A model generated the notes under the pieces. That model had not been told where the DNA came from. It did no database searches and saw only the letters and a list, made by a program, of their open reading frames with translations. DNA of 64,000 nt from assembly GCA_903884425.1 (NCBI GenBank), contig CAISEP010000017.1:124001-188000 (forward strand). The letters run 5' to 3'. The stretch's first letter is position 1. Each line of letters begins with the position of its first letter. Source of the stretch: an uncultured Caulobacterales bacterium. GTDB taxonomy: Bacteria > Pseudomonadota > Alphaproteobacteria > Caulobacterales > Caulobacteraceae. Below are positions 20,292 to 29,583 of the stretch, piece by piece. A program made the translations under genes and the position numbers.

Positions 20292-20614
20292 CCCTGCGTC
20301 CTTCGAGACGGGCTTCGCCCTCCTCAGGATGACGCGCGTTTGTTCCACATGCGGATAGGGCAGCGGGCTCGAACACCCCAACTTGCGTCATGGTGAGGAG
20401 GCCCGGCACGGGCCGTCTCGAACCACGCTCTTCCGGCCGGAGGTTCCCGGCACCCTGCGTCCTTCGAGACGGGCCTGACGGCCCTCCTCAGGATGACGCG
20501 CGTTTGTTCCACATGCGGATAGGGCAGCGGGCTCGAACACCCCAACTTGCGTCATGGTGAGGAGGCCCGGCACGGGCCGTCTCGAACCACGCTCTTCCGG
20601 CGGGAGGTTCCCGG
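20292..20614. repeat. Tandemly duplicated dispersed repeat (two units of about 161 bp)
   Basis: Unit one spans 20292-20452 and unit two 20453-20614. They differ only by a three-base insertion near the GGGC/GCCC junction and a few substitutions. Each unit is built as outer arms of opposite polarity: CCTTCGAGACGGGC with CTCCTCAGGATGACGCG on the left, and CGTCATGGTGAGGAGG with CCGTCTCGAACCACG on the right, around a centre of about 45 bases. A third, more divergent copy in reverse orientation lies at 58294-58426. No open reading frame with coding character is present. Confidence 0.85.
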
Positions 20615-20697
20615 GTCAAGCCCGGGAATGACGACTATTGTTTAACCCATTATTTTACATCGTCAGTCCCGGCCTCGAGCCGGGAACCTCCCTCCGG
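20597..20697. repeat. Long inverted repeat with AT-rich centre
   Basis: Two 38-base arms (20597-20634 and 20660-20697) are complementary apart from a few mismatches; both carry GGGAGGTTCCCGG. The 25-base centre is AT-rich (TTGTTTAACCCATTATTTTACA). The element ends nine bases before the stop of the GST gene and could also act as its terminator. The block 20290-20705 contains no gene. Confidence 0.75.
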
Positions 20698-20705
20698 CAA
20701 GTCCC

Positions 20706-21359
20706 CTACCGCGCCATCGCCGCCACCTTCTCCCAAGTGGTGGCCGCGGCACTGGGCCTTGCAGCCATGCGGTCCATCCAGGCCTCCAGGGTCGGATAGG
20801 GTCCCGCCAGGGTGGCCCATTCCGGGGCCTCGCGCATGAAATCGAGCTGGGGAAACAGCAGCAGGTCGGCCAGGGACACCGCCTCCCCGGCAAAGAAGGT
20901 CTGGGTCCCCAGCAGCCGGGCAAGCTCCGTGAACACGGCCTTCGCCCGGGGCATGGCCGTCTCGATGGCCTTGAGGTCCGGCTCAAGTCCCATCAGCCGC
21001 GGCCCCACCACCCGCTGGAAGGCGATGATGTTGGCCACCCCCTGGAACAGGTACCAGTCATTGACGTTCATGATCTGGTCCATCCGCCCCGCCGCCTTCG
21101 GGTCCGGCGGCGTGAGGGAGCCCGGCGTCACCACCCGGTCGATGTAGCGCAGGATGGCCTGGGTCTCGTAGAGGCTGAAATCCCCGTGCTCCAGCACCGG
21201 AATCCGGCCGAAGGGATGGCGCTTCAGGTGCTCCGGCGCCTGCAGCGTACCCGGCATGACCGCCGACACCCGGTAGGGCGCGCCCTTTTCCTCAAGCGCC
21301 ATGAGGACGGCCCGGGCGAAGGGACTGCCCGGCACGGTGTGAATGATGAATTCCGACAT
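20706..21359 (-). CDS. Glutathione S-transferase family protein
   Basis: The 217-residue cytosolic protein has an N-terminal thioredoxin-like domain (IIHTVPGSPFARAVLMALEE, with Ser as candidate glutathione-activating residue), the FGRIPVLEHGDFSLYETQAI motif that binds the glutamyl part of glutathione, and an all-helical C-terminal domain ending in YPTLEAWMDRM. It lies 47 bases downstream of ccoS on the same strand but has its own likely ribosome site; membership in the oxidase operon is uncertain. The exact class and substrate are not clear. Confidence 0.9.
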   Translation of the reverse strand: MSEFIIHTVPGSPFARAVLMALEEKGAPYRVSAVMPGTLQAPEHLKRHPFGRIPVLEHGDFSLYETQAILRYIDRVVTPGSLTPPDPKAAGRMDQIMNVNDWYLFQGVANIIAFQRVVGPRLMGLEPDLKAIETAMPRAKAVFTELARLLGTQTFFAGEAVSLADLLLFPQLDFMREAPEWATLAGPYPTLEAWMDRMAARPSAAATTWEKVAAMAR

Positions 21360-21406
21360 GCCCAGACCCTTTCGTCCTGTCCGACGGGGTCAGTCTTCAA
21401 CAGGCC

Positions 21407-21604
21407 TCAGCCCTTGTCGAGGGGCGTTTCCGGCGGCGGCGCGGGCAGGTCGTCCGGCCCCTCCGCCCGGTGGTCATAGAGGATGCGGGCTGCGTCCCCT
21501 TGCGGATCGTCATACTGGCTCGACCGGAAGGTCCAGAAGAAGCCCACCAGGCCCAGCCCCGCCAGCAGCAGGGAGAACGGCGCGAGGAAGACGATGATGT
21601 TCAT
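21407..21604 (-). CDS. ccoS: cbb3-type cytochrome oxidase assembly protein CcoS/FixS
   Basis: This small single-span membrane protein (65 residues) is needed to mature the cbb3 oxidase. The N-terminal hydrophobic segment NIIVFLAPFSLLLAGLGLVGFFW is followed by the family motif SSQYDDPQGDAARIL. Its ATG at 21604 overlaps the ccoI stop as ATGA. The frame extends six codons further upstream, but the coupled start and family alignment favour 21604. It is the last gene of the ccoNOQPGHIS cluster. Confidence 0.93.
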   Translation of the reverse strand: MNIIVFLAPFSLLLAGLGLVGFFWTFRSSQYDDPQGDAARILYDHRAEGPDDLPAPPPETPLDKG

Positions 21605-23787
21605 GACCGGCCGACCCTCCACAGACGGAGCGCATTCAGGCTGACCACCAGGGACGAGCTGGACATGGCGATGGCCGCCACCACCGGCGAGACGAAGCCC
21701 AGCAGGGCTGCGGGGGCCGCAATGGCATTGTAGAGGGCCGAGACGCTGAAATTCTCCAGCGCCAGCCGCCGGGCCTTGCGGGCGATCCGGATGGCGTCGG
21801 TGACGCTGTCCAGCCGCTCGGAGGTGAAGACGAGGTCGCTGGCCGTCTGGCTAACATCGGCGGCGAGGCCCGGGGCCATGGAGGCATGGGCCTTGGCCAG
21901 CGCCGCGGCATCGTTCAGCCCGTCCCCCACCATCAGCACCCGGCGTCCGGCGGCCTGCAGGGCGTCGATGGCGGCGGCCTTGGCAGCGGGGTCGAGGCCG
22001 GCGCGCCAGTCGGCGATCCCCACCTGGTCTGCGATCCGCGACACCGACGCCGTCACGTCGCCGGACAGGATGGCCACTTTCAGGCCCAGGCGCTTGCAGT
22101 CGGCCACGCAGGCGGCGGCATCGGCGCGCAGGTCGTCGGCGAAGGTGAAGCGCACGGGCACCTCCCCCTCCAGCCGGAACCAGAGTTCGGTCTCGGTCCC
22201 CGTGGGGCTTTCGGCTCCGACGAAGGCCGCCCGTCCCAGGCGCGCGTCCCGCCCGTCGATCCGGCCGGTGATCCCCTGCCCCGTAACCTCCCGGGCGTCA
22301 TCGGCCACCGGGCCGGGACCTGCGGCCTCGGCCAGGGCGCGGCTGAGGGGGTGGCGGGAGGCGCGGGCCAGTTGCGCCGCCAGCGGCAGGGCCACCGGGT
22401 CGGCCAGGATCACTGCGGCCCGGCCATGGGTCAGGACGCCGGTCTTGTCGAACACCACCGTGTCGACCTCAGCCAGCCGTTCCAGCGCGGCCCCGGACTT
22501 GAGCAGCACGCCCTTGCGGAACAGGCGGCCGGAGGCGGCGATCTGCACCGCCGGCACCGCCAGCCCCAGGGCGCAGGGACAGGTGACGATCAGCACGGCC
22601 ACCGCCCGCAGCAGGGCCTCGCGGAAGCCCAGCCCCGCGATCATGGCCCCGACGAAGCCCAGCGCCGCCAGGCCGTGCACCACCGGCACATAGATGGCGG
22701 CGGCCTTGTCGGCGAGGCGGACATAGCGGCTCTTGGACTGGGCCCCGGCCTCCATCAGGCGGGCGGTCTCGGCCAGGCTGGAATCGTCGGCCCCGGCACT
22801 GGCCCGCAGCACGATCCGCCCCCCCAGATTCAGGGCACCGGCCGGGGCGCGCATGCCCGGCCCCACGGCCACCGGCGCGCTCTCGCCGGAGACGAGGGCG
22901 AGGTCCAGCTCAGACTGTCCGGCCTCGACGATGCCGTCCACCGGCGCGCGCTCCCCCGGCGCGAGGGACAGGCGGTCCCCCGCCACCACCTCCCGCACCG
23001 GTACGCCCCGCGGCACCCCGTCCCGGTCCAGCACCTGGGCGGTGGGGGCCTGCAGCAGCATCAGCGCCCGCGCCGCCCCCCGCGCCCGGTGGCGCAGCTG
23101 GTGGTCGAAGTAGCGGCCGATCAGCAGCAGGAACACAAGGCCCATGGCTGCGTCGAAATAGGCGTGCTGCCCTCCCTGCAGGGTCTCGGAAAAGCTGATG
23201 ACCAGGGTCAGGATCAGGCCGAGCGAGATGGGCACGTCCATGTTGGCCTGGCCCTTGCGCAGGGACCGGAGGGCGGAGGCAAAGAAGGTCTGCCCCGCAT
23301 AGAGGGTGCAGGGCGCGGCGATCAGGGCGCTCAGCCAGTACATGGCGGTGCGGGAGCCGTTCCCCATCTCCTGGCCGAACAGGGCGGACCAGGCGGGGAC
23401 CGAGAACATCATCACATTGCCGACGCCGAAGCCCGCCACGCCGAGCGCCACGGCCAGACGGCGGCCCTCCGCATCGATGCGGGCCTCCACCTCCAGCGGG
23501 TCGAAGGGGGCACTCTGGTAGCCCATGTCCTCCAGGGCCCGGACCACGGCCCCGGGATCGGCCCGACCCGCCCGCCAGCGGACGGCCAGACGCCCCGTGG
23601 TCAGGTTCAGCCTCGCGCTCTCCACGCCCGGCAGGGCCGTGACGCCGCGCTCGATCTTGGCCAGGCACCCGGCACAGCGCGCGCCCCGGACCAGCAGCTC
23701 CAGTCCGGCACCGCCGTCCGCCTCGGTCCGGACGAAGCCGGACAGGTCCTGCCCCGCCAGGCCGCCGCTGACGTCGAGGGCGGTCAT
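21601..23787 (-). CDS. ccoI: Copper-translocating P-type ATPase CcoI/FixI
   Basis: This inner-membrane pump exports copper to the periplasm for assembly of the CuB centre in cbb3 oxidase. The 728-residue product has an N-terminal metal-binding domain (ARCAGCLAKIE, CxxC), eight membrane segments, the CPC motif in VTCPCALGLAVP, the phosphorylated Asp in DKTGVLTHG, and the GDGLND hinge. ATG 23787 overlaps the ccoH stop as ATGA; upstream codons in frame are not used. Its C-terminus overlaps the ccoS start. The position directly after ccoGH is typical of FixGHIS. Confidence 0.95.
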   Translation of the reverse strand: MTALDVSGGLAGQDLSGFVRTEADGGAGLELLVRGARCAGCLAKIERGVTALPGVESARLNLTTGRLAVRWRAGRADPGAVVRALEDMGYQSAPFDPLEVEARIDAEGRRLAVALGVAGFGVGNVMMFSVPAWSALFGQEMGNGSRTAMYWLSALIAAPCTLYAGQTFFASALRSLRKGQANMDVPISLGLILTLVISFSETLQGGQHAYFDAAMGLVFLLLIGRYFDHQLRHRARGAARALMLLQAPTAQVLDRDGVPRGVPVREVVAGDRLSLAPGERAPVDGIVEAGQSELDLALVSGESAPVAVGPGMRAPAGALNLGGRIVLRASAGADDSSLAETARLMEAGAQSKSRYVRLADKAAAIYVPVVHGLAALGFVGAMIAGLGFREALLRAVAVLIVTCPCALGLAVPAVQIAASGRLFRKGVLLKSGAALERLAEVDTVVFDKTGVLTHGRAAVILADPVALPLAAQLARASRHPLSRALAEAAGPGPVADDAREVTGQGITGRIDGRDARLGRAAFVGAESPTGTETELWFRLEGEVPVRFTFADDLRADAAACVADCKRLGLKVAILSGDVTASVSRIADQVGIADWRAGLDPAAKAAAIDALQAAGRRVLMVGDGLNDAAALAKAHASMAPGLAADVSQTASDLVFTSERLDSVTDAIRIARKARRLALENFSVSALYNAIAAPAALLGFVSPVVAAIAMSSSSLVVSLNALRLWRVGRS

Positions 23788-24293
23788 GGCCAGACGAACC
23801 TCTGCTCCATCTCGAAGTCCGCCCCGGCCGGGCCGGGGGCCGTCAGCTCGAGCGTCCAAAGGCCGGACATTGCCGGCGTCCGCGCCGTATAGGTTCCCGC
23901 GCCGGTCTCCACGAAGGCGAGAGGCAGGGCCCCCGCCGTGGTCACCGTCCGCGACAGGTTTGCCACGGGGTGCAGCCCCCTCACCGGCTGGCCATGGGCG
24001 TCGCGCACCGCCATCTGCAGCACCCGGACGGTCCCCTCCTGCCGGTCGACCAGGCTGGCCTTCCAGCCCAGGGCCCGGGCCGCGGCCCGGCGGTGGATCT
24101 CGCCGTTGAAGCCGAGCCCCTCCTCATAGGGCTTGGCCGTGACCTCGCCGGGGAAGGTCGAATAGGCGCGGATGGCCATGGACACGTCCACCGCCACGAC
24201 CCCGGCGAAGAAGGCGACCACGATCACGCCCACATGCCAGCCCTTGAGCACGAAACCCGGCCCGGCCGGGGCGGGAGGGGACACATTGGTCAT
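23784..24293 (-). CDS. ccoH: FixH/CcoH family cbb3 assembly protein
   Basis: The 169-residue protein has one N-terminal membrane segment (GVIVVAFFAGVVAVDVSM) and a periplasmic FixH domain (the STFPGEVTAKPYEEGLGFN block and a C-terminal SGLWTLELTA strand). CcoH contacts the oxidase subunits and aids assembly. ATGA overlaps link it to ccoG upstream and to ccoI downstream, so the four accessory genes are translated as a coupled set. Confidence 0.93.
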   Translation of the reverse strand: MTNVSPPAPAGPGFVLKGWHVGVIVVAFFAGVVAVDVSMAIRAYSTFPGEVTAKPYEEGLGFNGEIHRRAAARALGWKASLVDRQEGTVRVLQMAVRDAHGQPVRGLHPVANLSRTVTTAGALPLAFVETGAGTYTARTPAMSGLWTLELTAPGPAGADFEMEQRFVWP

Positions 24294-25777
24294 TTGCGGG
24301 CTCCTTCGGAGACGAACATGGTGCGTGCGGCCAGGGTGCGCACCGGGGCATCGGCATCATCCACCGTGGCCGTGACTTCGGCGGGTGTCAGGGCCTGGGT
24401 CAGCCGATCCGCCGGCACGGTGGCCAGCAGGCGGATGCTCCGCTGCTCCCCCGAGGCCACGGTGACATTCACGCCGGTCCGGTCCGGGGTCAGGCCCGGG
24501 GCCTGCAGCAGGCGCACCGGAACGCCGCCGAAGGTCACGTGGAAGGTGCGCGGCTGATAGCTGCGGTTGACCAGCTTCACCGAATAGCTGTTGCGGATCG
24601 CCCCGTCGGACAGGCGCACGAACAGGGGATTGCGGTCCCGGGCCACGTGCAGTTGGTAGGGGGTGCGCTGCAGGAAGCCCCAGGTCATGATGCTGCACAC
24701 CGCGATCAGGGCCGCGGCATAGAAGACGGTGCGCAGGCGGATCGGGCGATAGATGGCCTTCTTGCCCGCGGCGCGGCGGGTGACGGCCTCGTCGCTGTCA
24801 TAGCCGATCAGGCCGGTGGGGCGGTCCACCTTCACCATGATCTCGTCGCAGGCATCGATGCACAGGGCGCAGTTGATGCATTCCAGCTGGGAGCCGTGGC
24901 GGATGTCGATGCCCATGGGACAGGCGACCACGCAGGCCTGGCAGTCGATGCAGTCCCCCCGGCCGGTCCAGGGATCGCCCTTGCGGTGGGGGCCGCGGGG
25001 CTCGCCCCGGTCATACCGGTAGGTCACCTGCAGGGAATGGCGGTCCACCATCGCCCCCTGGATGCGCGGCCAGGGGCACATGTAGATGCACACCTGCTCC
25101 CGCAGGGTTCCGGCCAGGCTGTAGGTGGTGAAGGTCAGCAGCGCGAACGAGAAGTAGGCGGTGACCGAGGCCTCGCCCGCGAAGAACTCCCGGAACAGGG
25201 TCGGTGCGTCCTCGAAATAGAAGATCCAGGCCCCGCCCGTGGCCGCGGCGATGAACAGCCAGACCAGGTGCTTGGCACCCTTGCGCGCGATCTTGTTCGG
25301 TCCCCACCCGGCCTTGGCCAGGCGCATGCGGGCATTGCGGTCGCCCTCGAACAGGCGCTCCACATAGAGATAGAGGTCGGTCCACACGGTCTGCGGGCAG
25401 GCATAGCCGCACCACAGGCGGCCGAGCCAGGCCGTGGTCAGGAACAGGCCCAGCGCCGCCAGGACCAGGAGGCCGGTGATGAAATAGACCTCGTCCGGCC
25501 ACAGGTCGAACATGAAGAAGTAGAAGCGCCCGTGGGCGAAGTCGATCAGCACCGCCTGGTCCGGCGCCCCCGCCGGCCGCGGCCAGCGGATCCAGGGGGT
25601 CCCGTAGTAGATGGCCAGCATCACGACCATCAGTCCCCACTTCAGGCGACGGAAGGACCCGTGCACCAGCTTGGGATAGATGGCCTTGCGCTTCTGGTAG
25701 AGGCCGGGTCCGTGTCCGCCCCCGGGCGGGGGGGCGTCGCCGCCCCCTCCGCTGACGCGGTCGATGACGACGGTCAT
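24290..25777 (-). CDS. ccoG: Cytochrome c oxidase accessory protein CcoG/FixG
   Basis: The 495-residue membrane iron-sulfur protein has several transmembrane helices, a NapH-like segment (WCGYACPQTVW) and two 4Fe-4S motifs (CIDCQACVVACPMG and CINCALCIDACD). A C-terminal Ig-like periplasmic domain follows. CcoG reduces Cu(II) so that copper can be delivered to cbb3 oxidase. The start overlaps the ccoP stop as ATGA. Length and order fit FixG of alphaproteobacteria. Confidence 0.95.
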   Translation of the reverse strand: MTVVIDRVSGGGGDAPPPGGGHGPGLYQKRKAIYPKLVHGSFRRLKWGLMVVMLAIYYGTPWIRWPRPAGAPDQAVLIDFAHGRFYFFMFDLWPDEVYFITGLLVLAALGLFLTTAWLGRLWCGYACPQTVWTDLYLYVERLFEGDRNARMRLAKAGWGPNKIARKGAKHLVWLFIAAATGGAWIFYFEDAPTLFREFFAGEASVTAYFSFALLTFTTYSLAGTLREQVCIYMCPWPRIQGAMVDRHSLQVTYRYDRGEPRGPHRKGDPWTGRGDCIDCQACVVACPMGIDIRHGSQLECINCALCIDACDEIMVKVDRPTGLIGYDSDEAVTRRAAGKKAIYRPIRLRTVFYAAALIAVCSIMTWGFLQRTPYQLHVARDRNPLFVRLSDGAIRNSYSVKLVNRSYQPRTFHVTFGGVPVRLLQAPGLTPDRTGVNVTVASGEQRSIRLLATVPADRLTQALTPAEVTATVDDADAPVRTLAARTMFVSEGARK

Positions 25778-26715
25778 TGCGCCGCCGGGGTGGCAGCCGC
25801 GGTGTTGTCCGTGGCCGGGGCGGCCGCTTCCGCGACCGGGGTCGCCTGGCCGGAGCCGCCGGAGTTCACGTGCACATAGACCGCCACCGCCTTGATCTGG
25901 GCCGGAGTCAGCCGGTCGATCCAGGCGGGCATCACCCCGCCCTTGGCCGCCCAGATCTGGTCATGGATGGACTTGCGGTCCGAGCCATAGAGCCAGTCGC
26001 TGTCGGTCAGGTTCGGCGCGCCCACGGCCTGGTTGCCCTTGCCTTCCGGCCCGTGGCACGCCGCGCACTGGGCTGCGAAGATCGGGGCGGCCCGGGCGAC
26101 GGCGGCGCTGTTGGCCGCGCGGTGGGACAGGAACACCACGTATTCCGTCAGGTCGTTGACCTCCTGCGGCTTCAGAAGACCGTCGCGGCCGAAGGACGGC
26201 ATCATGGACATGCGCGCCAGCGGGTGGCCGGAGCGGATGCCGTATTTCAACGTCTGCTCGATGTCGGCCAGCTGGCCGCCCCAGAGCCACACGTCGTCCC
26301 GCAGGTTGGCATAGCCCTTGCCGCCGGTGCCCCCCGCCCCGTGGCAGGGCGCGCAGTTGTTGCCGAAGATCGCCTGACCCTCGGCCATGGCGAAGGCCTG
26401 CAGGTTCGGGGTCTTCTCGATCTGCTCGAGGGACGCCTTTTCCAGCATCACCCCCTCGGCACCCCGCTGGGCCTCCAGCGCCTTCATGTCATTGGCCACG
26501 TTCACCCGGTCCGACTGACCCAGGATGCCCGGCGTATAGCCGTTCAGGGTCGGCCAGGCGGGGAACAGGACCCAGTAGACGATGGCGAAGGCGATGCAGG
26601 CGTACCAGACGATCAGCCACCAGCGGGGCAGCGGATTGTCCAGCTCCTTGATGCCGTCCCACTCGTGACCGGTGGTCTCGACGCCGGAATGGTCGTCACG
26701 TTCGCGTTCAGACAT
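25774..26715 (-). CDS. ccoP: cbb3-type cytochrome c oxidase diheme subunit CcoP/FixP
   Basis: This 313-residue membrane-anchored subunit passes electrons from cytochrome c to the catalytic subunit. One membrane segment lies at residues 32-52 (WWLIVWYACIAFAIVYW). Two heme c sites are visible: CAPCH at 121-125 and CAACH at 217-221, each followed by a Met ligand region (MMPSFG and VMPAW). The C-terminus is an Ala and Thr-rich tail. It follows ccoQ by two bases and overlaps the ccoG start. Confidence 0.96.
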   Translation of the reverse strand: MSERERDDHSGVETTGHEWDGIKELDNPLPRWWLIVWYACIAFAIVYWVLFPAWPTLNGYTPGILGQSDRVNVANDMKALEAQRGAEGVMLEKASLEQIEKTPNLQAFAMAEGQAIFGNNCAPCHGAGGTGGKGYANLRDDVWLWGGQLADIEQTLKYGIRSGHPLARMSMMPSFGRDGLLKPQEVNDLTEYVVFLSHRAANSAAVARAAPIFAAQCAACHGPEGKGNQAVGAPNLTDSDWLYGSDRKSIHDQIWAAKGGVMPAWIDRLTPAQIKAVAVYVHVNSGGSGQATPVAEAAAPATDNTAAATPAAQ

Positions 26716-26717
26716 GG

Positions 26718-26957
26718 TCAGAGCTCCCCTTTGTTCAGGACCGGGCTCGGATTTGAGGGCATCACGGGGGGCTCGGCCGCCGGGGACTCGTCCGTGGGCG
26801 GGCGCTCACGGAAGGGAATCTGGGCGGCCTCGTCATAGGCCGGCTTGTTCTTCGGCCGCAGGGCCCAGCCGATCGCGAGGGCGAAGATCACGGCGAAGTA
26901 CAGGGTGCCGGCCTGCTGCGCGACCCGTGAGACGGTTTCGTAGGTGAGCCCGCTCAT
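26718..26957 (-). CDS. ccoQ: cbb3-type oxidase subunit CcoQ/FixQ
   Basis: The 79-residue protein has one membrane segment ([20 protein letters not shown]) followed by a short polar motif typical of FixQ. It stabilises the oxidase complex. The polar tail (about 35 residues, Pro and Glu-rich) is somewhat longer than usual. The start overlaps the ccoO stop as ATGA. Confidence 0.92.
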   Translation of the reverse strand: MSGLTYETVSRVAQQAGTLYFAVIFALAIGWALRPKNKPAYDEAAQIPFRERPPTDESPAAEPPVMPSNPSPVLNKGEL

Positions 26958-27685
26958 CGGTTGTTCCCCGGACGTTCGGGGTGGTACTTGGAGAAGTCCA
27001 CCAGGGTGCCCAGCATCTGCAGATAGGCCACCAGGGCATCCATCTCCGTGACCTTGGCGGCACCGCCGAAGTCCCGCTGGGCGGCCTTGTCGCCATAGTG
27101 CTTCTTCAGCTTGGTCCCGTCGGAATAGATGTCCGCCTGGGCGTTCAGGTCAGCCTTGGCGTCGGCGATCATCTCGTCCGTATAGGGCACCCCCTCCACC
27201 TTCAGCGCCCGCATCTTGGCGTCGATGTTGTGGTAGTCCAGCGGACGGTCGGCCATGAACGCATAGGGCGGCATGATCGATTCCGGCACCAGGCTGCGCG
27301 GGTTGATCAGGTGATCCCGGTGCCAGCCGTCGGAGTACTTGCCCCCCACCCGGCTCAGGTCCGGTCCCAGGCGCTTGGAGCCCCACTGGAACGGGTGGTC
27401 ATACATGCTCTCGGCCGCCAGGCTGTAGTGGCCGTAGCGCTCCACCTCGTCCTTGAGGGGCCGGATCATCTGCGAGTGGCACAGATAGCAGCCCTCGCGG
27501 ATGTAGATGTCCCGGCCCGCCAGCTCGAGGGGGGTGTAGGGCCGGATGCCGTCCACCTTCTCGATGGTGTTCTCGATGAAGAACAGCGGGGCGATCTCCA
27601 CCAGGCCGCCGATGGACACCACGATGACGATGCCGATCAGGAGGGCGATGGAATGACGTTCGAAGAAACCGTGATTGAACTTCAT
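26954..27685 (-). CDS. ccoO: cbb3-type cytochrome c oxidase monoheme subunit CcoO/FixO
   Basis: This 243-residue membrane-anchored cytochrome c subunit has one N-terminal hydrophobic segment ([19 protein letters not shown]) and one heme site, CYLCH at residues 66-70, followed by SQMIRPL. The axial Met lies in the IMPPYAFM segment. ATG 27685 has an AGGGGAGG ribosome site; the frame is open 34 codons further upstream into the ccoN end but that part is not family sequence. It follows ccoN by 13 bases. Confidence 0.95.
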   Translation of the reverse strand: MKFNHGFFERHSIALLIGIVIVVSIGGLVEIAPLFFIENTIEKVDGIRPYTPLELAGRDIYIREGCYLCHSQMIRPLKDEVERYGHYSLAAESMYDHPFQWGSKRLGPDLSRVGGKYSDGWHRDHLINPRSLVPESIMPPYAFMADRPLDYHNIDAKMRALKVEGVPYTDEMIADAKADLNAQADIYSDGTKLKKHYGDKAAQRDFGGAAKVTEMDALVAYLQMLGTLVDFSKYHPERPGNNR

Positions 27686-27698
27686 GACCGGTCCTCCC

Positions 27699-29357
27699 CT
27701 ATTCTGCCGCAACGGCGTTGGCGGGATAGGCGAGGTCGGAGGTCGCAACCTCCTCCGGAGCATCACCCCGGATGGTTCGCCAGACATTGTAGATCATGAG
27801 AAGGACACCCGAGAGGTACATCAGTCCTCCCGCCATCCGCACCACGTATTCCACGTGCTTGGCGGCGACGGTTTCGACGAAGGTGTGGGCCAGGAACCCC
27901 TGCGGCGTGTATTCGCGCCACATCAGGCCTTCCATGATCCCGGACACCCACATGGAGGTGATGTAGAGGAGGATCCCGATGGTGGAGATCCAGAAATGCC
28001 ACTCGATGAGGGCGTTGGAATACATCCGCTGCTTCTTCCACAGCCAGGGCACCATGCAGTAGATCGCGCCGAAGCTGATGAAGCCGACCCAGCCCAGGGC
28101 ACCGGAGTGCACGTGGCCGATGGTCCAGTCGGTGTAGTGGCTCAGCGCATTGACCTCGCGGATCGACATCACCGGCCCCTCGAAGGTCGCCATGCCGTAG
28201 AAGGCCACCGCCGCCACCAGCATGCGCAGCACCGGGTCCGTGCGGAGCTTGTCCCAGGCCCCGGAGAGCGTCATCAGCCCGTTGATCATGCCCCCCCAGG
28301 AGGGCATCCACAGCATGACGGAGAAGGTCATGCCGAGCGTCTGCGCCCACTGCGGCAGGGCCGTGTAGTGCAGGTGGTGCGGGCCCGCCCAGATGTAGAT
28401 GAAGATCAGGGCCCAGAAGTGGACGATGGACAGCCGGTAGGAATAGATCGGCCGCTCCGCCCGCTTGGGGATGAAGTAGTACATGATGGCCAGGAACGCC
28501 GCCGTCAGGAAGAAGCCCACGGCGTTGTGGCCGTACCACCACTGGGTCAGGGCATCCTGCACGCCTGCGAAGATGTCATAACTCTTGGAGGAGAAGGGGC
28601 TGATCGGCACCGCCAGGTTGTTGGTGATGTGCAGGACCGCGATGGTGACGATGAAGGCCAGGTAGAACCAGTTGGCCACATAGATGTGCGGCTCCTTGCG
28701 CTTCCAGATCGTGCCCAGGAAGACCAGCAGGTAGATCACCCAGACGATGGTCAGCCAGATGTCGGTGTACCACTCCGGCTCGGCGTATTCCTTGCCCTGG
28801 GTGATGCCCATGACATAGCCGGACGCCGCCAGCACGATGAACAGCTGATAGCCCCAGAACACGAACCAGGGCGCGATGCCGCCGAACAGCCGCGCCCGGC
28901 AGGTGCGCTGCACCACGTAGAACGAGGTCGCCAGCAGCACGTTGCCGCCGAAGGCGAACACCACGCCGGAGGTGTGGACCGGCCTCAGCCGCCCGAAGTT
29001 CAGCCACCCCGCGCTGGGGAAATAGAACAGGTCCGGCCAGGCCAGCTGGCAGGCGATGATCACCCCCACCAGCATGCCGACCACCCCCCAGAACAGGGAG
29101 GCGAACACCCCCGCCCGGATGACGTCATCGGCATAGCGGTCCGGCCGGTTGACGAAGCGTCCGTCCGCCAGGCCGGCCACGCAGGCCACCAGCGAGGCGA
29201 TGGAGGCTGCCATGATCACATAGGCATGGATGCGGAACGGACCATCGTCCGCGAACGCGGCGGCGCAGAGCGACCAGACAAGGCCGACTGCGGACAGGGC
29301 GATCACGGCGAGCACATCGCCCGGCGCACCCCTGGGTTTTAATGCTGTAGCGGTCAT
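27699..29357 (-). CDS. ccoN: cbb3-type cytochrome c oxidase catalytic subunit I CcoN/FixN
   Basis: This is the membrane subunit with two b-type hemes and CuB that reduces oxygen at low concentration and pumps protons. The 552-residue product has twelve or more membrane segments and the family's histidine motifs ([26 protein letters not shown] and [13 protein letters not shown]). ATG 29357 is preferred; a GTG one codon upstream is possible and GAGGGG overlaps this region. It is the first gene of a cluster of eight. A candidate FNR/FixK box lies 117 bases upstream, which agrees with induction under low oxygen. Confidence 0.96.
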   Translation of the reverse strand: MTATALKPRGAPGDVLAVIALSAVGLVWSLCAAAFADDGPFRIHAYVIMAASIASLVACVAGLADGRFVNRPDRYADDVIRAGVFASLFWGVVGMLVGVIIACQLAWPDLFYFPSAGWLNFGRLRPVHTSGVVFAFGGNVLLATSFYVVQRTCRARLFGGIAPWFVFWGYQLFIVLAASGYVMGITQGKEYAEPEWYTDIWLTIVWVIYLLVFLGTIWKRKEPHIYVANWFYLAFIVTIAVLHITNNLAVPISPFSSKSYDIFAGVQDALTQWWYGHNAVGFFLTAAFLAIMYYFIPKRAERPIYSYRLSIVHFWALIFIYIWAGPHHLHYTALPQWAQTLGMTFSVMLWMPSWGGMINGLMTLSGAWDKLRTDPVLRMLVAAVAFYGMATFEGPVMSIREVNALSHYTDWTIGHVHSGALGWVGFISFGAIYCMVPWLWKKQRMYSNALIEWHFWISTIGILLYITSMWVSGIMEGLMWREYTPQGFLAHTFVETVAAKHVEYVVRMAGGLMYLSGVLLMIYNVWRTIRGDAPEEVATSDLAYPANAVAAE

Positions 29358-29473
29358 CACCCCTCGTCACCCTGGGTCCGGGAGCAGGACGCCGCCGGAC
29401 AGTCGCCAAAACGTCGGGCGCGCAAGGGCCCCGACTGGTGGGTCGTGCTTAGGGGAGGTGTCGACTCGTCGCT

Positions 29474-29487
29474 TTGCGGTGGATCAA
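29474..29487. promoter_or_regulatory. FNR/FixK-like box between ccoN and the divergent small gene
   Basis: TTGCG-GTGG-ATCAA matches the family palindrome TTGAT-N4-ATCAA with a perfect right half and two mismatches in the left half. It lies 117 bases before the ccoN ATG and 97 bases before the ATG at 29584. FNR/FixK control of fixN operons is established in alphaproteobacteria; use here is inferred. Confidence 0.6.
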
Positions 29488-29583
29488 GGCACGGCCGATT
29501 GCCGCCGGAGATAAGCAGGGCAGACCGGGGGACGACCCGGTCCGCGCCCGCTTGCCGGGTGGCACCATCGACGGGAGGACGCG

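Noticed and set aside
17665-20409. Open frame of 914 codons on the minus strand
   Set aside because: It crosses the MoxR, VWA and SDR genes and starts in the repeat block; no protein motif was found.
20324-20573. Short open frames in the repeat block
   Set aside because: They translate the repeat units themselves, are identical between units, and have no ribosome site.
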